From: Nocardia bhagyanarayanae
GTDB taxonomy: Bacteria; Actinomycetota; Actinomycetes; Mycobacteriales; Mycobacteriaceae
Direction: 5' to 3'
DNA length: 64,000 nucleotides
NCBI RefSeq assembly: GCF_006716565.1
Contig: NZ_VFPG01000001.1
Coordinates: 2,666,001-2,730,000 of the forward strand
Position numbers and translations under genes: made by a program
Part shown: positions 42,910 through 50,987 of the stretch, in pieces
Layout: each line of letters opens with the position of its first letter
Numbering within the stretch: position 1 is the stretch's first letter
Notes under the pieces: model-generated
Seen by the model: only the letters and a program-made list of their open reading frames with translations
Databases searched by the model: none
What the model was told of the DNA's origin: nothing

Positions 42910-43884
42910 TCAGGACGACGCTCCGTAGCGGGTGGCGACGGCGGCGGCGCGGTTGTGCAGGGAGGTGCGCAACCATTGCGGCGCAAGGGCTTCCGCGTCG
43001 GTAGCGAGCTGCCACAGCGCCCATTCGGCGTGTCTCGGATCTTGGAAGGTCACCTCCAGCCGCAGCCGGCCGTCCGCCTCGGCTTCTTCGGCGCGGACAG
43101 CCAGCGCGGTGCCCACCAGATCCTCCCGCCGTGCCGGATCCATCTGTACCAGCACGGTGACTTGATCGCCGCCGGTCCGAAACCGCTTGCTGCGTTCCTG
43201 CCAGGCCCGGTCCAGATCGACCCGCTCCGGCCGCTGTGCGGGTTCGGGCAGTTCCTCCGCGGCCAAGATTCGGGACAGCCGGTAGGTGCGGTCCGCGCCG
43301 GACCTCGTGGCCAGCAGGTAGCCCTGGCCCCGTGCGGTGACCAAGCCGATCGGGTCCACCGTGCGCCATTGCGGAGTCTGGTCCACCGCCGCGTAGTGGA
43401 TGCGCAGTTTGCGTCCGGCGAAAACCGCGCGCCGAACCTCCGTCACTACGGCGTCGGGCGCATCCTCGGCGACCAGTCGGCGCGAGAGGAGGTCGGTCTC
43501 GGGGTCGATGAGCAATCGCTCGGCCGCACCGGCCGCGGTGGCTCGATAGCTTTCGGGTAGCGCGTCGACCACCTTGCGCATGGCCGAAGCGAGCGCCGCG
43601 CCGAGGCCGAATGCCTGTGCGCCGCGCCGTGATCCGGCGACCAGCAGGGCGAGTGCCTCGTCGTGGTTCAGCCCGGTGAGCTCGGTCTGGAAACCGGGCA
43701 GCAACGCGAAACCGCCGTGCCTGCCGCGTTCTGCGTAGACCGGAACGCCTGCCGCCGACAGCGCCTCGATGTCCCGCAGCACGGTGCGGGTGGACACCTC
43801 GAGCTCGTCGGCCAGCTCGGTCGCGGTGAGCCGACCGCGCTGGCGCAGCAGCAGCACCAGCGACACCAACCGATCGGCGCGCAT
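42910..43884 (-). CDS. YafY-type HTH/WYL-domain regulator
   Basis: A 324-residue DeoR-like helix-turn-helix (RLVSLVLLLRQRGRLTATEL, VSTRTVLRDIEALSAAGVPV) followed by a WYL ligand-binding domain with RKLRIHYAAVDQTPQWRTVD and a WCX tail. Such proteins sense small molecules or nucleic acids. A TAGAGT box seven bases upstream of the ATG (complement of 43892-43897) suggests a leaderless message. It is divergent from a SnoaL-like gene, with a palindromic operator between. Confidence 0.9.
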   Translation of the reverse strand: MRADRLVSLVLLLRQRGRLTATELADELEVSTRTVLRDIEALSAAGVPVYAERGRHGGFALLPGFQTELTGLNHDEALALLVAGSRRGAQAFGLGAALASAMRKVVDALPESYRATAAGAAERLLIDPETDLLSRRLVAEDAPDAVVTEVRRAVFAGRKLRIHYAAVDQTPQWRTVDPIGLVTARGQGYLLATRSGADRTYRLSRILAAEELPEPAQRPERVDLDRAWQERSKRFRTGGDQVTVLVQMDPARREDLVGTALAVRAEEAEADGRLRLEVTFQDPRHAEWALWQLATDAEALAPQWLRTSLHNRAAAVATRYGASS

Positions 43885-43891
43885 GCGAAAA

Positions 43892-43897
43892 ACTCTA
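43892..43897 (-). promoter_or_regulatory. Likely -10 box of the WYL regulator gene
   Basis: TAGAGT on the minus strand lies seven bases before the ATG at 43884, with no ribosome-binding site between, as expected for a leaderless transcript. Confidence 0.5.
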
Positions 43898-43905
43898 CCG
43901 GAATA

Positions 43906-43924
43906 CACGACACAAGATGTCGTG
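43906..43924. promoter_or_regulatory. Operator between WYL regulator and SnoaL-like gene
   Basis: A perfect 7-5-7 palindrome (CACGACA, CAAGA, TGTCGTG) lies nine bases from the WYL -10 box and 22 bases from the opposite start codon. It is the likely binding site of the WYL protein. Confidence 0.65.
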
Positions 43925-43946
43925 ATTAATTGGCAGGGTTGTCGAC

Positions 43947-44300
43947 ATGACAAACAAGAAAGTGGCCACCGACCCCAACGACCTGGGCAAGTACTTCATC
44001 GAGCGCGCCAACGCGGGCGACGTCGACGGCCTGGTGGCGTTGTACGAGCCGGACGCCGTGCTGGCGTTCCCGCCGGGCAACACCGCGACCGGACATGCGG
44101 AGATCCGCAAGGTGTACGAGCAGTTCGTCGCCGCCGCGCCGGTGCTCTCGCCGGGTAGGCAGCATCCGGTGCTGGTGAGCGGCGACCTGGCACTGACGGC
44201 GTCCACGCTGACCACCGGCGAGATGACCGTCGAGATCGCCCGCCGCCAGCCGGACGGATCGTGGCTGTGGGCCGTGGACCAGCCGGCGCTCGTGCCGTAG
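43947..44300 (+). CDS. SnoaL-like (NTF2-fold) protein
   Basis: A 117-residue NTF2-like cone-fold protein: LGKYFIERANAGDVDGLVALYEPDAVLAFPPG is shown here by its key part RANAGDVDGLVALYEPDAV, then TGHAEIRKVYEQFV and the C-terminal RRQPDGSWLWAVDQP. Such proteins are small isomerases, hydrolases or binding proteins. Being divergent from the WYL regulator, it is the likely target of that regulator. GGCAGGG lies eight bases before the ATG. Confidence 0.85.
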   Translation: MTNKKVATDPNDLGKYFIERANAGDVDGLVALYEPDAVLAFPPGNTATGHAEIRKVYEQFVAAAPVLSPGRQHPVLVSGDLALTASTLTTGEMTVEIARRQPDGSWLWAVDQPALVP

Positions 44301-44356
44301 CGGGGCGGCGGTGGGCCGGTGCGACCGCGCCCACCGCCGCGCTGCGGCGTGTGCAC

Positions 44357-44857
44357 ATGCCGGATATCGCTATGCGTCGAATCGCGACCATCGGCGTCTA
44401 CGGCTTCGCGGCCGAAGCCTTCCTCGAGCGGCTGACCGGCGCGGGCGTGGGATTGCTACTCGACCTCCGCCAGCGCCGCGGCGTTCGGGGCCCCGACTAC
44501 TCCTGGGCGAACTCGGCGCGGCTCCAGAGCATGCTCGCCGCGGCGGACATCGGCTACCGGCACGTGAAGGAGCTGGCGCCGACGACCGAACTGCGCCGGC
44601 TCCAATACCGCGAGGACGACCGCCAGGGCGTGGGCAAACGCAACCGTGTCGCGCTCGCGCCGGAGTATGCCGAGCGCTACACCCGTGAGATCCTCGACCC
44701 GTTCGACCTCGGCGCGCTCGTGGCCGAGCTTCCGAGCGACTCCGTGACCGCTCTTCTCTGCGTCGAGCGCGATCCGGAGGCCTGTCACCGCTCGCTCGTC
44801 GCCGAGCGCCTGCGCGCCGAGCAGGGCCTGCCGGTTACGGATCTCCGCCCGAGCTGA
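44357..44857 (+). CDS. DUF488-family protein
   Basis: A 166-residue member of the DUF488 family. Typical motifs are IATIGVYGFAAEAFLERL, LLLDLRQRRGVRGPDYSWAN and the terminal Cys-Arg/His pattern VTALLCVERDPEACHRSLVA. The function is unknown; family members are often next to stress or repair genes. ATG 44357 and ATG 44372 are both possible; neither has a strong ribosome-binding site. It follows the SnoaL-like gene by 56 bases. Confidence 0.82.
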   Translation: MPDIAMRRIATIGVYGFAAEAFLERLTGAGVGLLLDLRQRRGVRGPDYSWANSARLQSMLAAADIGYRHVKELAPTTELRRLQYREDDRQGVGKRNRVALAPEYAERYTREILDPFDLGALVAELPSDSVTALLCVERDPEACHRSLVAERLRAEQGLPVTDLRPS

Positions 44858-45416
44858 GACATGCCTGCCGAATCCATATCCCTGGCATGAAGTGGTCGCC
44901 GCGCGTGCTCGATCGGTTTGCCGACGGTCGAGCACGTTCCGCGCCACCAGCCGAATTCGACCGTGCGGAAACTCGTCGGATGTAGTTGTGGGGAGCGCAT
45001 TCGCACTCCTGTTCGGCGTCGCAGCACGTGCGGCCGACACCGCCTTCGTCCATGCGGCGCAATTGTGCTACCGGCACGGCGAGTTCCCGTCCGCCGCGCA
45101 GTGCAAGTACCAAAAATGATGGGCGGCAACGACGTTGCGAGCACGAGCGCGCACGGATAGCCGTGTGGAGCCTACCTGCACGAAATGAATCCTGCAGTGC
45201 GAGTCTTCCGCATTGTGGGCAATCTGATTTCGCAAAGCGAGATGACAAAAGTCCCTTAACTACCGGTAGGTTTCAAATACCGGAGGGTATTCTTTTCGCG
45301 TTTCCGGGGGAAATGCGTTGGGCGCTGAGAAATTTCCCGGCGATAGCTGTACATCGGTCGTCGGCCGTGTGTAGCGTCTGGACTCGCTAAATCCCTCAGA
45401 GACAAGCGGTGGCACG
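44858..45416. other. 559-base gap before the Roadblock operon
   Basis: No gene is convincing here. Short frames exist on both strands, but none has a conserved motif or ribosome-binding site. The last 160 bases are less GC-rich and hold two palindromes (45260-45291) and TAGCGT at 45372, probably the promoter region of the Roadblock operon. Confidence 0.5.
45260..45291. promoter_or_regulatory. Paired palindromes upstream of the Roadblock operon
   Basis: CTACCGGTAG (45260-45269) is a perfect palindrome. AATACC-GGAG-GGTATT (45276-45291) is a second, 6-4-6. They share the TACCGG core and may bind one regulator, perhaps the DNA-binding protein of the operon. Confidence 0.5.
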
Positions 45417-45809
45417 GTGATCGGTATCGAGGGCTGCCTGAAACGCATCATGGACATTCCAGGTGCGCGCAGCGTGACGATGGTGGACGGCGCGAGCGGT
45501 CTCGCGATCGCAGCGGCCGGCGAGCACGATCTGGTCGACGAGCACGAAGATGCCGCGGCCACAACGGATGTGGTGCGCGCCGTGCTCGGCTGTTCGGCAC
45601 TGGCCACCGGTCGCGACGGTGACGATCTCACCGAGATCATCGTGTGCGGCACCCGTGGATTTCACCTGCTGAATCTGGTGGACGGCGATTTCGACGGGCG
45701 GCTTTTCGTGCACGTGCTGTGCGACGACGACACCGGAAATCTGGCCATGGCGCGATTCCAGCTGCGAGCGATTCTGGCGGAATTCGCCGAGGACGGTCAT
45801 GGGCGTTGA
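45417..45809 (+). CDS. Roadblock/LC7-like protein 1
   Basis: A 130-residue protein with the Roadblock pattern: an N-terminal helix (IEGCLKRIMDIPGARSVTM), VDGASGLAIAA as first strands, then EIIVCGTRGFHLLNLVD and GNLAMARFQLRAILAEF. These proteins form dimers that regulate small GTPases or polarity. It resembles the fourth protein of the operon in its C-terminal half, so the two are probably paralogues. It starts with GTG 45417 and overlaps the next gene by 11 bases. Confidence 0.72.
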   Translation: MIGIEGCLKRIMDIPGARSVTMVDGASGLAIAAAGEHDLVDEHEDAAATTDVVRAVLGCSALATGRDGDDLTEIIVCGTRGFHLLNLVDGDFDGRLFVHVLCDDDTGNLAMARFQLRAILAEFAEDGHGR

Positions 45810-46782
45810 ACTCGCGGTCGAGCTGCGGCGGCTGGAAAAGGAAGGGAGTACGGGTGTGTTGCGCGCGGGCGATGGCGCGTTTCATCTCACCGGCGGCGTG
45901 ATCGCCTCGGCCGATTGCCGCAGGACGACCGGGTTGGACCGGCTCGTTGTGGAGGCGGGCGTGGCGACCGCGGAGGATTGGCAGCGGGCGGGTTCGGGCG
46001 ATCCGGGACAGGTACTGACTCGTCCGCGCCTGGAAACCCTCGCGCTGCTTTCGGTTTTCGACGCGGCTTACTTTCTGCTCGCGTCGCCCGCCGTCCCGGA
46101 GTTCCGGCCGGCGCCGCCGCACTGGCTCGCCCCGGTCTGTCACATCACGCCGCGCGCACTGGTGCAGGAATGCGCGCGGCGCGGTGATCCGGAGTCCGGA
46201 CCATGGCCCGCGGAGCTGGTCGACCGGGCGCCGGTCGTGCCGGTGCGCCGCGTCCGGCGGCGGCACGTGGTGCTCACGGCGGGCCAGGCCGAGGTGCTCG
46301 CGGCGGCGGATACCCAGCGCAGTATCACCGGGATCGCCCGCGACCTCGGCCGCACCACGTACGGCTGTCTGAAGGCGGTACGGGAATTGACGGCGGCGGG
46401 CTTGATCAGGCCGCCCAGCCCTGTAGTCGAGCCGGGTCGGCACACCGCCCATTGGGGTGCGGGATTCGCGCCCTACAGCGGATCGCAGGGCGTTCACACC
46501 GAGACGCGAAACGGTAAGCACGCCAGGATGACCGGGCCGGGCGTGGCCGAATCGACCACGCGCACCGTGGCGTCGGCCGGACACATCATCGACCTCGAGT
46601 CTGCGGCCGGGGAACCCGGCTGTGCGCGAGAGGGCGCGCCGCCATCTCCGATCGGCGATCCCACCGCCCCACCCCTACGCCGCCGGGTGCGGTCGGCCCT
46701 GCCGCCGACCGCGGAACAGTGGGAGCCCGTGGACCGCGACGTGCTGGTTCGCCTGCGGGCGGCGTTGGAGGAGCTTGCGTGA
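45799..46782 (+). CDS. Putative DNA-binding regulator of the Roadblock operon
   Basis: A 327-residue protein. The N-terminal part (GVLRAGDGAFHLTGGVIASAD, residues about 18-40) resembles the DUF4388-type sensor domain. Around residues 155-205, VVLTAGQAEVLAAADTQRSI, GIARDLGRTTYGCLKAVREL and TAAGLIRPP form a winged helix. The rest is a disordered linker and a short acidic end that contains EPVDRDVLVRLRAALEEL. It overlaps both neighbours (11 bases upstream, GTGA downstream), so it is made together with the Roadblock proteins. Confidence 0.6.
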   Translation: MGVELAVELRRLEKEGSTGVLRAGDGAFHLTGGVIASADCRRTTGLDRLVVEAGVATAEDWQRAGSGDPGQVLTRPRLETLALLSVFDAAYFLLASPAVPEFRPAPPHWLAPVCHITPRALVQECARRGDPESGPWPAELVDRAPVVPVRRVRRRHVVLTAGQAEVLAAADTQRSITGIARDLGRTTYGCLKAVRELTAAGLIRPPSPVVEPGRHTAHWGAGFAPYSGSQGVHTETRNGKHARMTGPGVAESTTRTVASAGHIIDLESAAGEPGCAREGAPPSPIGDPTAPPLRRRVRSALPPTAEQWEPVDRDVLVRLRAALEELA

Positions 46783-47264
46783 CCGCGCGAAAGAAACTGC
46801 TCGGCGAATGGATGGGAAGGTTTAGCAAGGTGGCGATGTCCGGACCCGAACCGAACGCGGCGGTGCTGGCGGAACTGAAGATGCTGCGGGATCGGGTGCC
46901 GCAGTCGACCGGCGCGCTGGTCGCGTCCGGCGATGGATTGCTGATCGCCCACGACCTGCCCGCGCACATCGAACCCGACGGAATGGCAGCGCTGTCGGCT
47001 TCGCATCTGGCGCTGTCGTACCGGCTGTCCGCCACCGCGAACGGCGGCGGCTTCCACGAGGTCGTGGTGCGCGGCACCGAGGGACACGTGGTGATCTACG
47101 CGGCGGGCTGGGCCTCGCTGACCGTACTGGCCGGACCCGAAGTGAACGTCGGCCGGCTCCATTTGGAGTCGCGTCCGGTGGCGCGAGCGATCGTCGATCA
47201 TCTGGCGGCGCTGGCGACCAAGCCCGGAAAGGACCGGGCAGTGCACACCCATCGAAAGGAATGA
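46779..47264 (+). CDS. Roadblock/LC7-like protein 2
   Basis: A 161-residue protein; after a basic N-terminal segment (VTARKKLLGEWMGRF) comes a Roadblock-type domain: LAELKMLRDRVPQSTGALVA, SGDGLLIAHDLPAHIEPDGM (with the typical D-G-L motif), and FHEVVVRGTEGHVVIYAAG, WASLTVLAG. It starts in a GTGA overlap with the preceding stop and is one base from the next gene, so it is part of a tightly packed operon. Confidence 0.75.
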   Translation: MTARKKLLGEWMGRFSKVAMSGPEPNAAVLAELKMLRDRVPQSTGALVASGDGLLIAHDLPAHIEPDGMAALSASHLALSYRLSATANGGGFHEVVVRGTEGHVVIYAAGWASLTVLAGPEVNVGRLHLESRPVARAIVDHLAALATKPGKDRAVHTHRKE

Positions 47265-47265
47265 A

Positions 47266-47637
47266 ATGACGAATCTCGATCTGGCGCTCAAGGACATGAT
47301 GGTGATCGACGGTGCGATCGGTGCCGCCGTCGTCGACTACAACAGTGGCATGGCGCTCGGAATGCTCGGCAGCTCGAAGGCTTTGGATCTGCAGATCGCT
47401 GCCGCGGGCAATACCGAAGTGGTGCGCGCCAAGCTGCGGACCATGGAGCAGCTCGGCCTCAAGGAGGATATCGAGGACATCCTCATCACCCTCTCCGGCC
47501 AGTACCACATCATCCGCCCGATGACCGGCCGCAAATCCAAAGGCCTCTTCCTCTACATCGCCCTCGACCGCGGACGGGCCAACCTCGCGCTCGCCAGGCA
47601 CCACCTGCGTGGCATCGAAGAGGAGCTGGAGGTCTGA
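47266..47637 (+). CDS. Roadblock/LC7-like protein 3
   Basis: A 123-residue protein of the same general class: MTNLDLALKDMMVIDGAIGA, AVVDYNSGMALGMLG, IEDILITLSGQYHIIRPM and GRANLALARHHLRGIEEEL. The strand order and closing helix match protein 1. AAAGGA precedes the ATG. No GTPase or kinase gene follows, unlike Streptomyces conservons. Confidence 0.75.
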   Translation: MTNLDLALKDMMVIDGAIGAAVVDYNSGMALGMLGSSKALDLQIAAAGNTEVVRAKLRTMEQLGLKEDIEDILITLSGQYHIIRPMTGRKSKGLFLYIALDRGRANLALARHHLRGIEEELEV

Positions 47638-47804
47638 CCAGCCCGCGGCGGTCGGCGCGACACCGCCGCGGCAGAGAAGCGTTGGGGGTCTTCAGGGTTG
47701 GGTAAGGCGGCGACCGTGAGGAAGTGGACGAAGCACGTCGTCCAGGTCGATTCCGCCACCACCGGTCACTGCCAGGGCGCACCAGGTAGCCCGAAGCGAC
47801 CGAG

Positions 47805-48419
47805 TCAGCGATTCTTCCGGGCCACAAGCACGGCGTCGCGAAGCTCGATCTGGTGACTGCCGTGCGTCACCGTTCGAGATCTGTTCTCCGCCACCAGGAT
47901 TTCCCACCGGACGGGATCCAGCTCCGCCGCCAGGCCTTCCGCCGTGGCGTGCACTCCGGAGGCGTGTGCGGCCGAATGCGCGTCCGACGGATGGTGTCCG
48001 ACGATGAGAAGCGTACCGCCGGTCGCGACCGCGGGAGCCAGTCGGCGCAGCAGGGTTTCGGCTCCGGTGGCGGGGTGGGCGTAGTGGGAGCAGACCAAGT
48101 CGAAACTGTTCTCCGGCGGTATCCATTCGGTCAGATCTTCTGTGCGCCAATCGATTCGATCTGCCACCTCGGGGCCGCGGATATCGGCGCGCTCGCGAGC
48201 GCGATCGAGTGCCGTGGTGGCGAAGTCGACGGCCGTCACCCGCCAGCCGTGCGCGGCGAGCCACACCGCTTCCGCGCCTTCGCCGCAGCCCGCATCCAGG
48301 GCGCGGCCCGGCGGCAGTTTCGCCGCCTCGACCGTCAGGTGCGGATTGGGTTGGACGTGCGCGGTGGTGGTCGTGCGGTAGCGGTTTTCCCAGAAGGCGT
48401 GGTCAAGTTGTTCGGACAC
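47805..48419 (-). CDS. Class I SAM-dependent methyltransferase
   Basis: A 204-residue methyltransferase with motif I LDAGCGEGAEAVWLAAHGW, motif II VTAVDFATTALDRARERA and FDLVCSHYAH as motif IV. It starts WENRY after a short helix, like the TehB/UbiE-related group. The substrate is unknown. GTG 48419 has AAAGGA five bases upstream. It follows the flavoprotein gene by 17 bases, so the two share a message and probably function, perhaps detoxification. Confidence 0.88.
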   Translation of the reverse strand: MSEQLDHAFWENRYRTTTTAHVQPNPHLTVEAAKLPPGRALDAGCGEGAEAVWLAAHGWRVTAVDFATTALDRARERADIRGPEVADRIDWRTEDLTEWIPPENSFDLVCSHYAHPATGAETLLRRLAPAVATGGTLLIVGHHPSDAHSAAHASGVHATAEGLAAELDPVRWEILVAENRSRTVTHGSHQIELRDAVLVARKNR

Positions 48420-48436
48420 GGTGATCCTTTCGTCGT

Positions 48437-49441
48437 TCACAGGCCGTGGCGGCTGTCGCCGGAGCCCGCCTCGCACAGGCGCGCTTCGGTGTCGGCCGAG
48501 AACGGGTGAGCGTCGACCGCGTTCCGGGTGTCCTCGGCGACCAGGTCGGCGTTGATCTGCGCGCCCGCTGCGGCGCCCGCGGCGGCCGCCGCGCCGACTT
48601 GGGCGGCCAGGTCGGTGACGTTGCCCGCGGCCCACACGCCGGGCACCTCGGTGCGGCCGGTCGGGTCGGCCGCGATGAACTCGCCCATCGGGTGCTCGCT
48701 GGTGCGCAGTCCGAGCGTCGCGAGGAACCCGGCCCGCGCCACCATGCGCGACCCGACCGCGACGACCTCGCGCTCGATCACCGTGCCGTCGGTCAGCCGC
48801 ACACCGGCGATGCGGTCGTCGGCGATCACCAGGTCCGCGACTCCGCCCTCGACCAGCCGGATGCCGCGGGCGGCCAGCTGCACCGCCTCCTCGGGCGTCG
48901 GTGCGGTGGTGCCGGTGAAGAACGTCACGTCCGCGCTCATCTGCCGGAACAGCAGCGCCTGGTGGACCGACATCGGACCCGTGGCGAGCACGCCGATCGC
49001 TCGATCGCGTACCTCCCAGCCGTGGCAGTACGGGCAGTGCACCACGTCGCGTCCCCAACGTTCGCGCAGGCCGGGGATGTCGGGCAGCTCGTCGGCCAAG
49101 CCGGTGGCGACCAGCAGCCTGCGGGCGCTGACAGTCCGGTCGTCGGCCGTCGTCACCGCGAATCCGTCGCCATCTCGGCTCGCGCCGCGCACCTCACCCG
49201 AAACGAGCTGAACGCCGAACTGCCGGACCTCCGAACGGCCGCGTTCCAGCAGCTCGGCGGGCGGCATGCCCTCTCGCGCGAGCAGACCGTGTACGCCATC
49301 CGCCGGTGCGTTGCGCGGCGCGCCCGCGTCGATCACCAGCACCGAGCGCCGCGAGCGGCCGAGCATGAGCGCACCGCTCAATCCCGCGGCGCCGCCGCCG
49401 ATCACCACCACGTCATAGCTGTCTCTCAGTTGATCGGTCAC
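48437..49441 (-). CDS. Thioredoxin-reductase-like FAD-dependent oxidoreductase
   Basis: A 334-residue flavoprotein of the low-molecular-weight thioredoxin reductase class. FAD motif VVVIGGGAAGLSGALMLGRS is at residues 11-30, redox pair CPYC at 136-139, and the second FAD motif VPGVWAAGNVTDLAAQV near the end. The NADPH motif is degenerate (GVLATGPMS). It probably moves electrons to an unknown disulfide. GTG 49441 has AGGAGG seven bases upstream. It is divergent from the XRE-cupin gene, sharing an operator. Confidence 0.9.
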   Translation of the reverse strand: MTDQLRDSYDVVVIGGGAAGLSGALMLGRSRRSVLVIDAGAPRNAPADGVHGLLAREGMPPAELLERGRSEVRQFGVQLVSGEVRGASRDGDGFAVTTADDRTVSARRLLVATGLADELPDIPGLRERWGRDVVHCPYCHGWEVRDRAIGVLATGPMSVHQALLFRQMSADVTFFTGTTAPTPEEAVQLAARGIRLVEGGVADLVIADDRIAGVRLTDGTVIEREVVAVGSRMVARAGFLATLGLRTSEHPMGEFIAADPTGRTEVPGVWAAGNVTDLAAQVGAAAAAGAAAGAQINADLVAEDTRNAVDAHPFSADTEARLCEAGSGDSRHGL

Positions 49442-49494
49442 GTGACCACCTCCTGCGACGACTATGCGAGCCTTACCGCCGAACCGGCAACATT

Positions 49495-49513
49495 GTTTGC
49501 CACTCTGGCAAAC
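49495..49513. promoter_or_regulatory. Palindromic operator of the XRE-cupin regulator
   Basis: A perfect 8-3-8 palindrome (GTTTGCCA, CTC, TGGCAAAC) ends seven bases before the regulator ATG and lies 53 bases from the flavoprotein start. It probably lets the regulator control itself and the flavoprotein/methyltransferase operon. Confidence 0.75.
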
Positions 49514-49520
49514 TGGTCCC

Positions 49521-50114
49521 ATGGACGACGACCTCGACCGAGCACTCGACGCGGTCGGTCCCCGACTGCGTGCCCTGCGCCGGCAGCGCGAAACCACGCT
49601 GGCCGATCTTTCGGCGAGCACCGGGATCTCCGTGAGCACCCTCTCCCGGCTGGAGTCCGGCGCGCGGCGGCCCACCCTCGAACTGCTGCTGCCGCTAGCC
49701 AAGGCGCACGGCGTCACGCTGGACGAACTGGTCGACGCGCCGCCCACCGGCGATCCGCGCATCCACCTGCGGCCGGTCACCAACCACGGCATGACCATGG
49801 TTCCGCTGACCCGTCGCGCGGGCGGCATCCAGGCGTACAAGATCGTCCTGCCGCCCGCCGATCCGCGCGTGGAACCTCGGCCCAAGACCCACGAGGGGTA
49901 CGAATGGGTCTACGTCCTGAACGGGCGCCTCCGCGTCATCCTCGGCGAGCACGATCTCGTACTCGCCCCTGGCGAAGCGGCCGAATTCGACACCCATATA
50001 CCCCACTGGTTCGGCGCCGCCGACGCCGAACCAGTCGAATTCCTCAGCCTCTTCGGCAAACAGGGCGAACGCGCTCACCTCCGCGCCCGCCCGAAGCCGA
50101 AACGCGGAGAGTGA
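49521..50114 (+). CDS. XRE-family regulator with C-terminal cupin
   Basis: A 197-residue regulator: helix-turn-helix in RRQRETTLADLSASTGISVS and TLSRLESGARRPTLELLLPL, then a cupin barrel with HEGYEWVYVLNGRLRVILGE and LAPGEAAEFDTHIPHWF. Such regulators sense metabolites in the cupin. The ATG at 49521 is chosen because the operator abuts it. Its likely target is the divergent flavoprotein/methyltransferase pair. Confidence 0.92.
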   Translation: MDDDLDRALDAVGPRLRALRRQRETTLADLSASTGISVSTLSRLESGARRPTLELLLPLAKAHGVTLDELVDAPPTGDPRIHLRPVTNHGMTMVPLTRRAGGIQAYKIVLPPADPRVEPRPKTHEGYEWVYVLNGRLRVILGEHDLVLAPGEAAEFDTHIPHWFGAADAEPVEFLSLFGKQGERAHLRARPKPKRGE

Positions 50115-50123
50115 CAGGCCGAC

Positions 50124-50987
50124 TCAGGGGAGGAGCTGGTTGAAGAAGGTGCGGTAGGCGCGCAGGGTGTTGCGGAGGTCCTCGGTGTCGGGGTCTCGAG
50201 ACCAGCGGGTGGTGAGGCCGCGGCGGTGTTCGGAGTAGGCCGCGGTGAGGTGGTCGATGGTGTTGGCGACGAGGTTGTCGGCGCGGGAGACCGCTTCGCG
50301 GGGATTGTCGATGAAAGAGCCTTGGACCGTGCGCCATTCGGTGCGGAGGCGCTCGATCTCGGCTTCGGTGAAGAGGGGGATGGGTTCGTCGTGGGGTGCG
50401 GCGGGTTTCCCGTTCGGGGTCGCGGCGTCGGGGCTGGTCGAGTGGGTGGCGCTCTGGTCGGGCGCGGAGGTTGCCTCGGCGGGAGCTGTCGAGGGGCCTG
50501 CCTCGGTGCGGGAACCGGTGTCGGTGTTTCGGTTCTGCGCGCTGGTCGGGGCGGCTACCTGGCCGTCGATCGGTATCGCAGCGCCGGCATCACGTGTGCC
50601 GGCGGCCGGGCCTGCGTGATCACTGTTCGCGCTGTCGCCCGACGTGTTCACGTGCGCGTTGGCGGCCCCGCGCTCCTCGCGGTCCGTGCTGGGCGTCGAG
50701 TCGGCCTTGCCGGACACGCCGATGTCGTTGCCCGGTGCGGAGTTGGCGCTGTGTGCGTCGACCTTGTTGCCCGGCGCGGAGTTGGCGCTGTGTGTGTCGA
50801 TGTTGGTGCTCGGCGCGGAGCTGTCGATGTTGTCTCCCAGCGAAGAGCTGGCACCGCGTGCTTCGACGTTGGCGTTCGGCTCGGAGTCGGCGCCGCGTGC
50901 TTCGAGATCGTCGCCGGGTGTGCGGTTGTGCGGGGCGGTGGGCGATTCGTTTGTGGCGCGGTGATTTTCGCGGCGATCGGTGTTCAT
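50124..50987 (-). CDS. Hypothetical protein with 13-residue repeats and a conserved C-terminal helical domain
   Basis: A 287-residue protein of unknown function. The first 190 residues are disordered, with 13-residue units such as IDTHSANSAPGNK, VDAHSANSAPGND, and LEARGADSEPNAN. The last 90 residues (IERLRTEWRTVQGSFIDNPR, AVSRADNLVANTIDHLTAAY) resemble the equivalent part of the upstream gene product. Its ATG overlaps the previous stop as ATGA. It has no export signal. Confidence 0.7.
   Translation of the reverse strand: MNTDRRENHRATNESPTAPHNRTPGDDLEARGADSEPNANVEARGASSSLGDNIDSSAPSTNIDTHSANSAPGNKVDAHSANSAPGNDIGVSGKADSTPSTDREERGAANAHVNTSGDSANSDHAGPAAGTRDAGAAIPIDGQVAAPTSAQNRNTDTGSRTEAGPSTAPAEATSAPDQSATHSTSPDAATPNGKPAAPHDEPIPLFTEAEIERLRTEWRTVQGSFIDNPREAVSRADNLVANTIDHLTAAYSEHRRGLTTRWSRDPDTEDLRNTLRAYRTFFNQLLP
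50757..50875 (-). repeat. 39-bp in-frame repeats
   Basis: Units of 39 bp encode the pattern (I/V)D(T/A)HSANSAPGN(K/D). Two adjacent copies are almost identical and further diverged copies flank them. The repeat expands the disordered part of the gene without changing the frame. Confidence 0.75.

Noticed and set aside
44892..45119. Plus-strand frame ending AAQLCYRHGEFPSAAQCKYQ
   Set aside because: No ribosome-binding site, family motif or coding-like start was found.
45417..47637. Canonical conservon (cvn) operon
   Set aside because: No sensor kinase, DUF742 protein or Ras-like GTPase is present.
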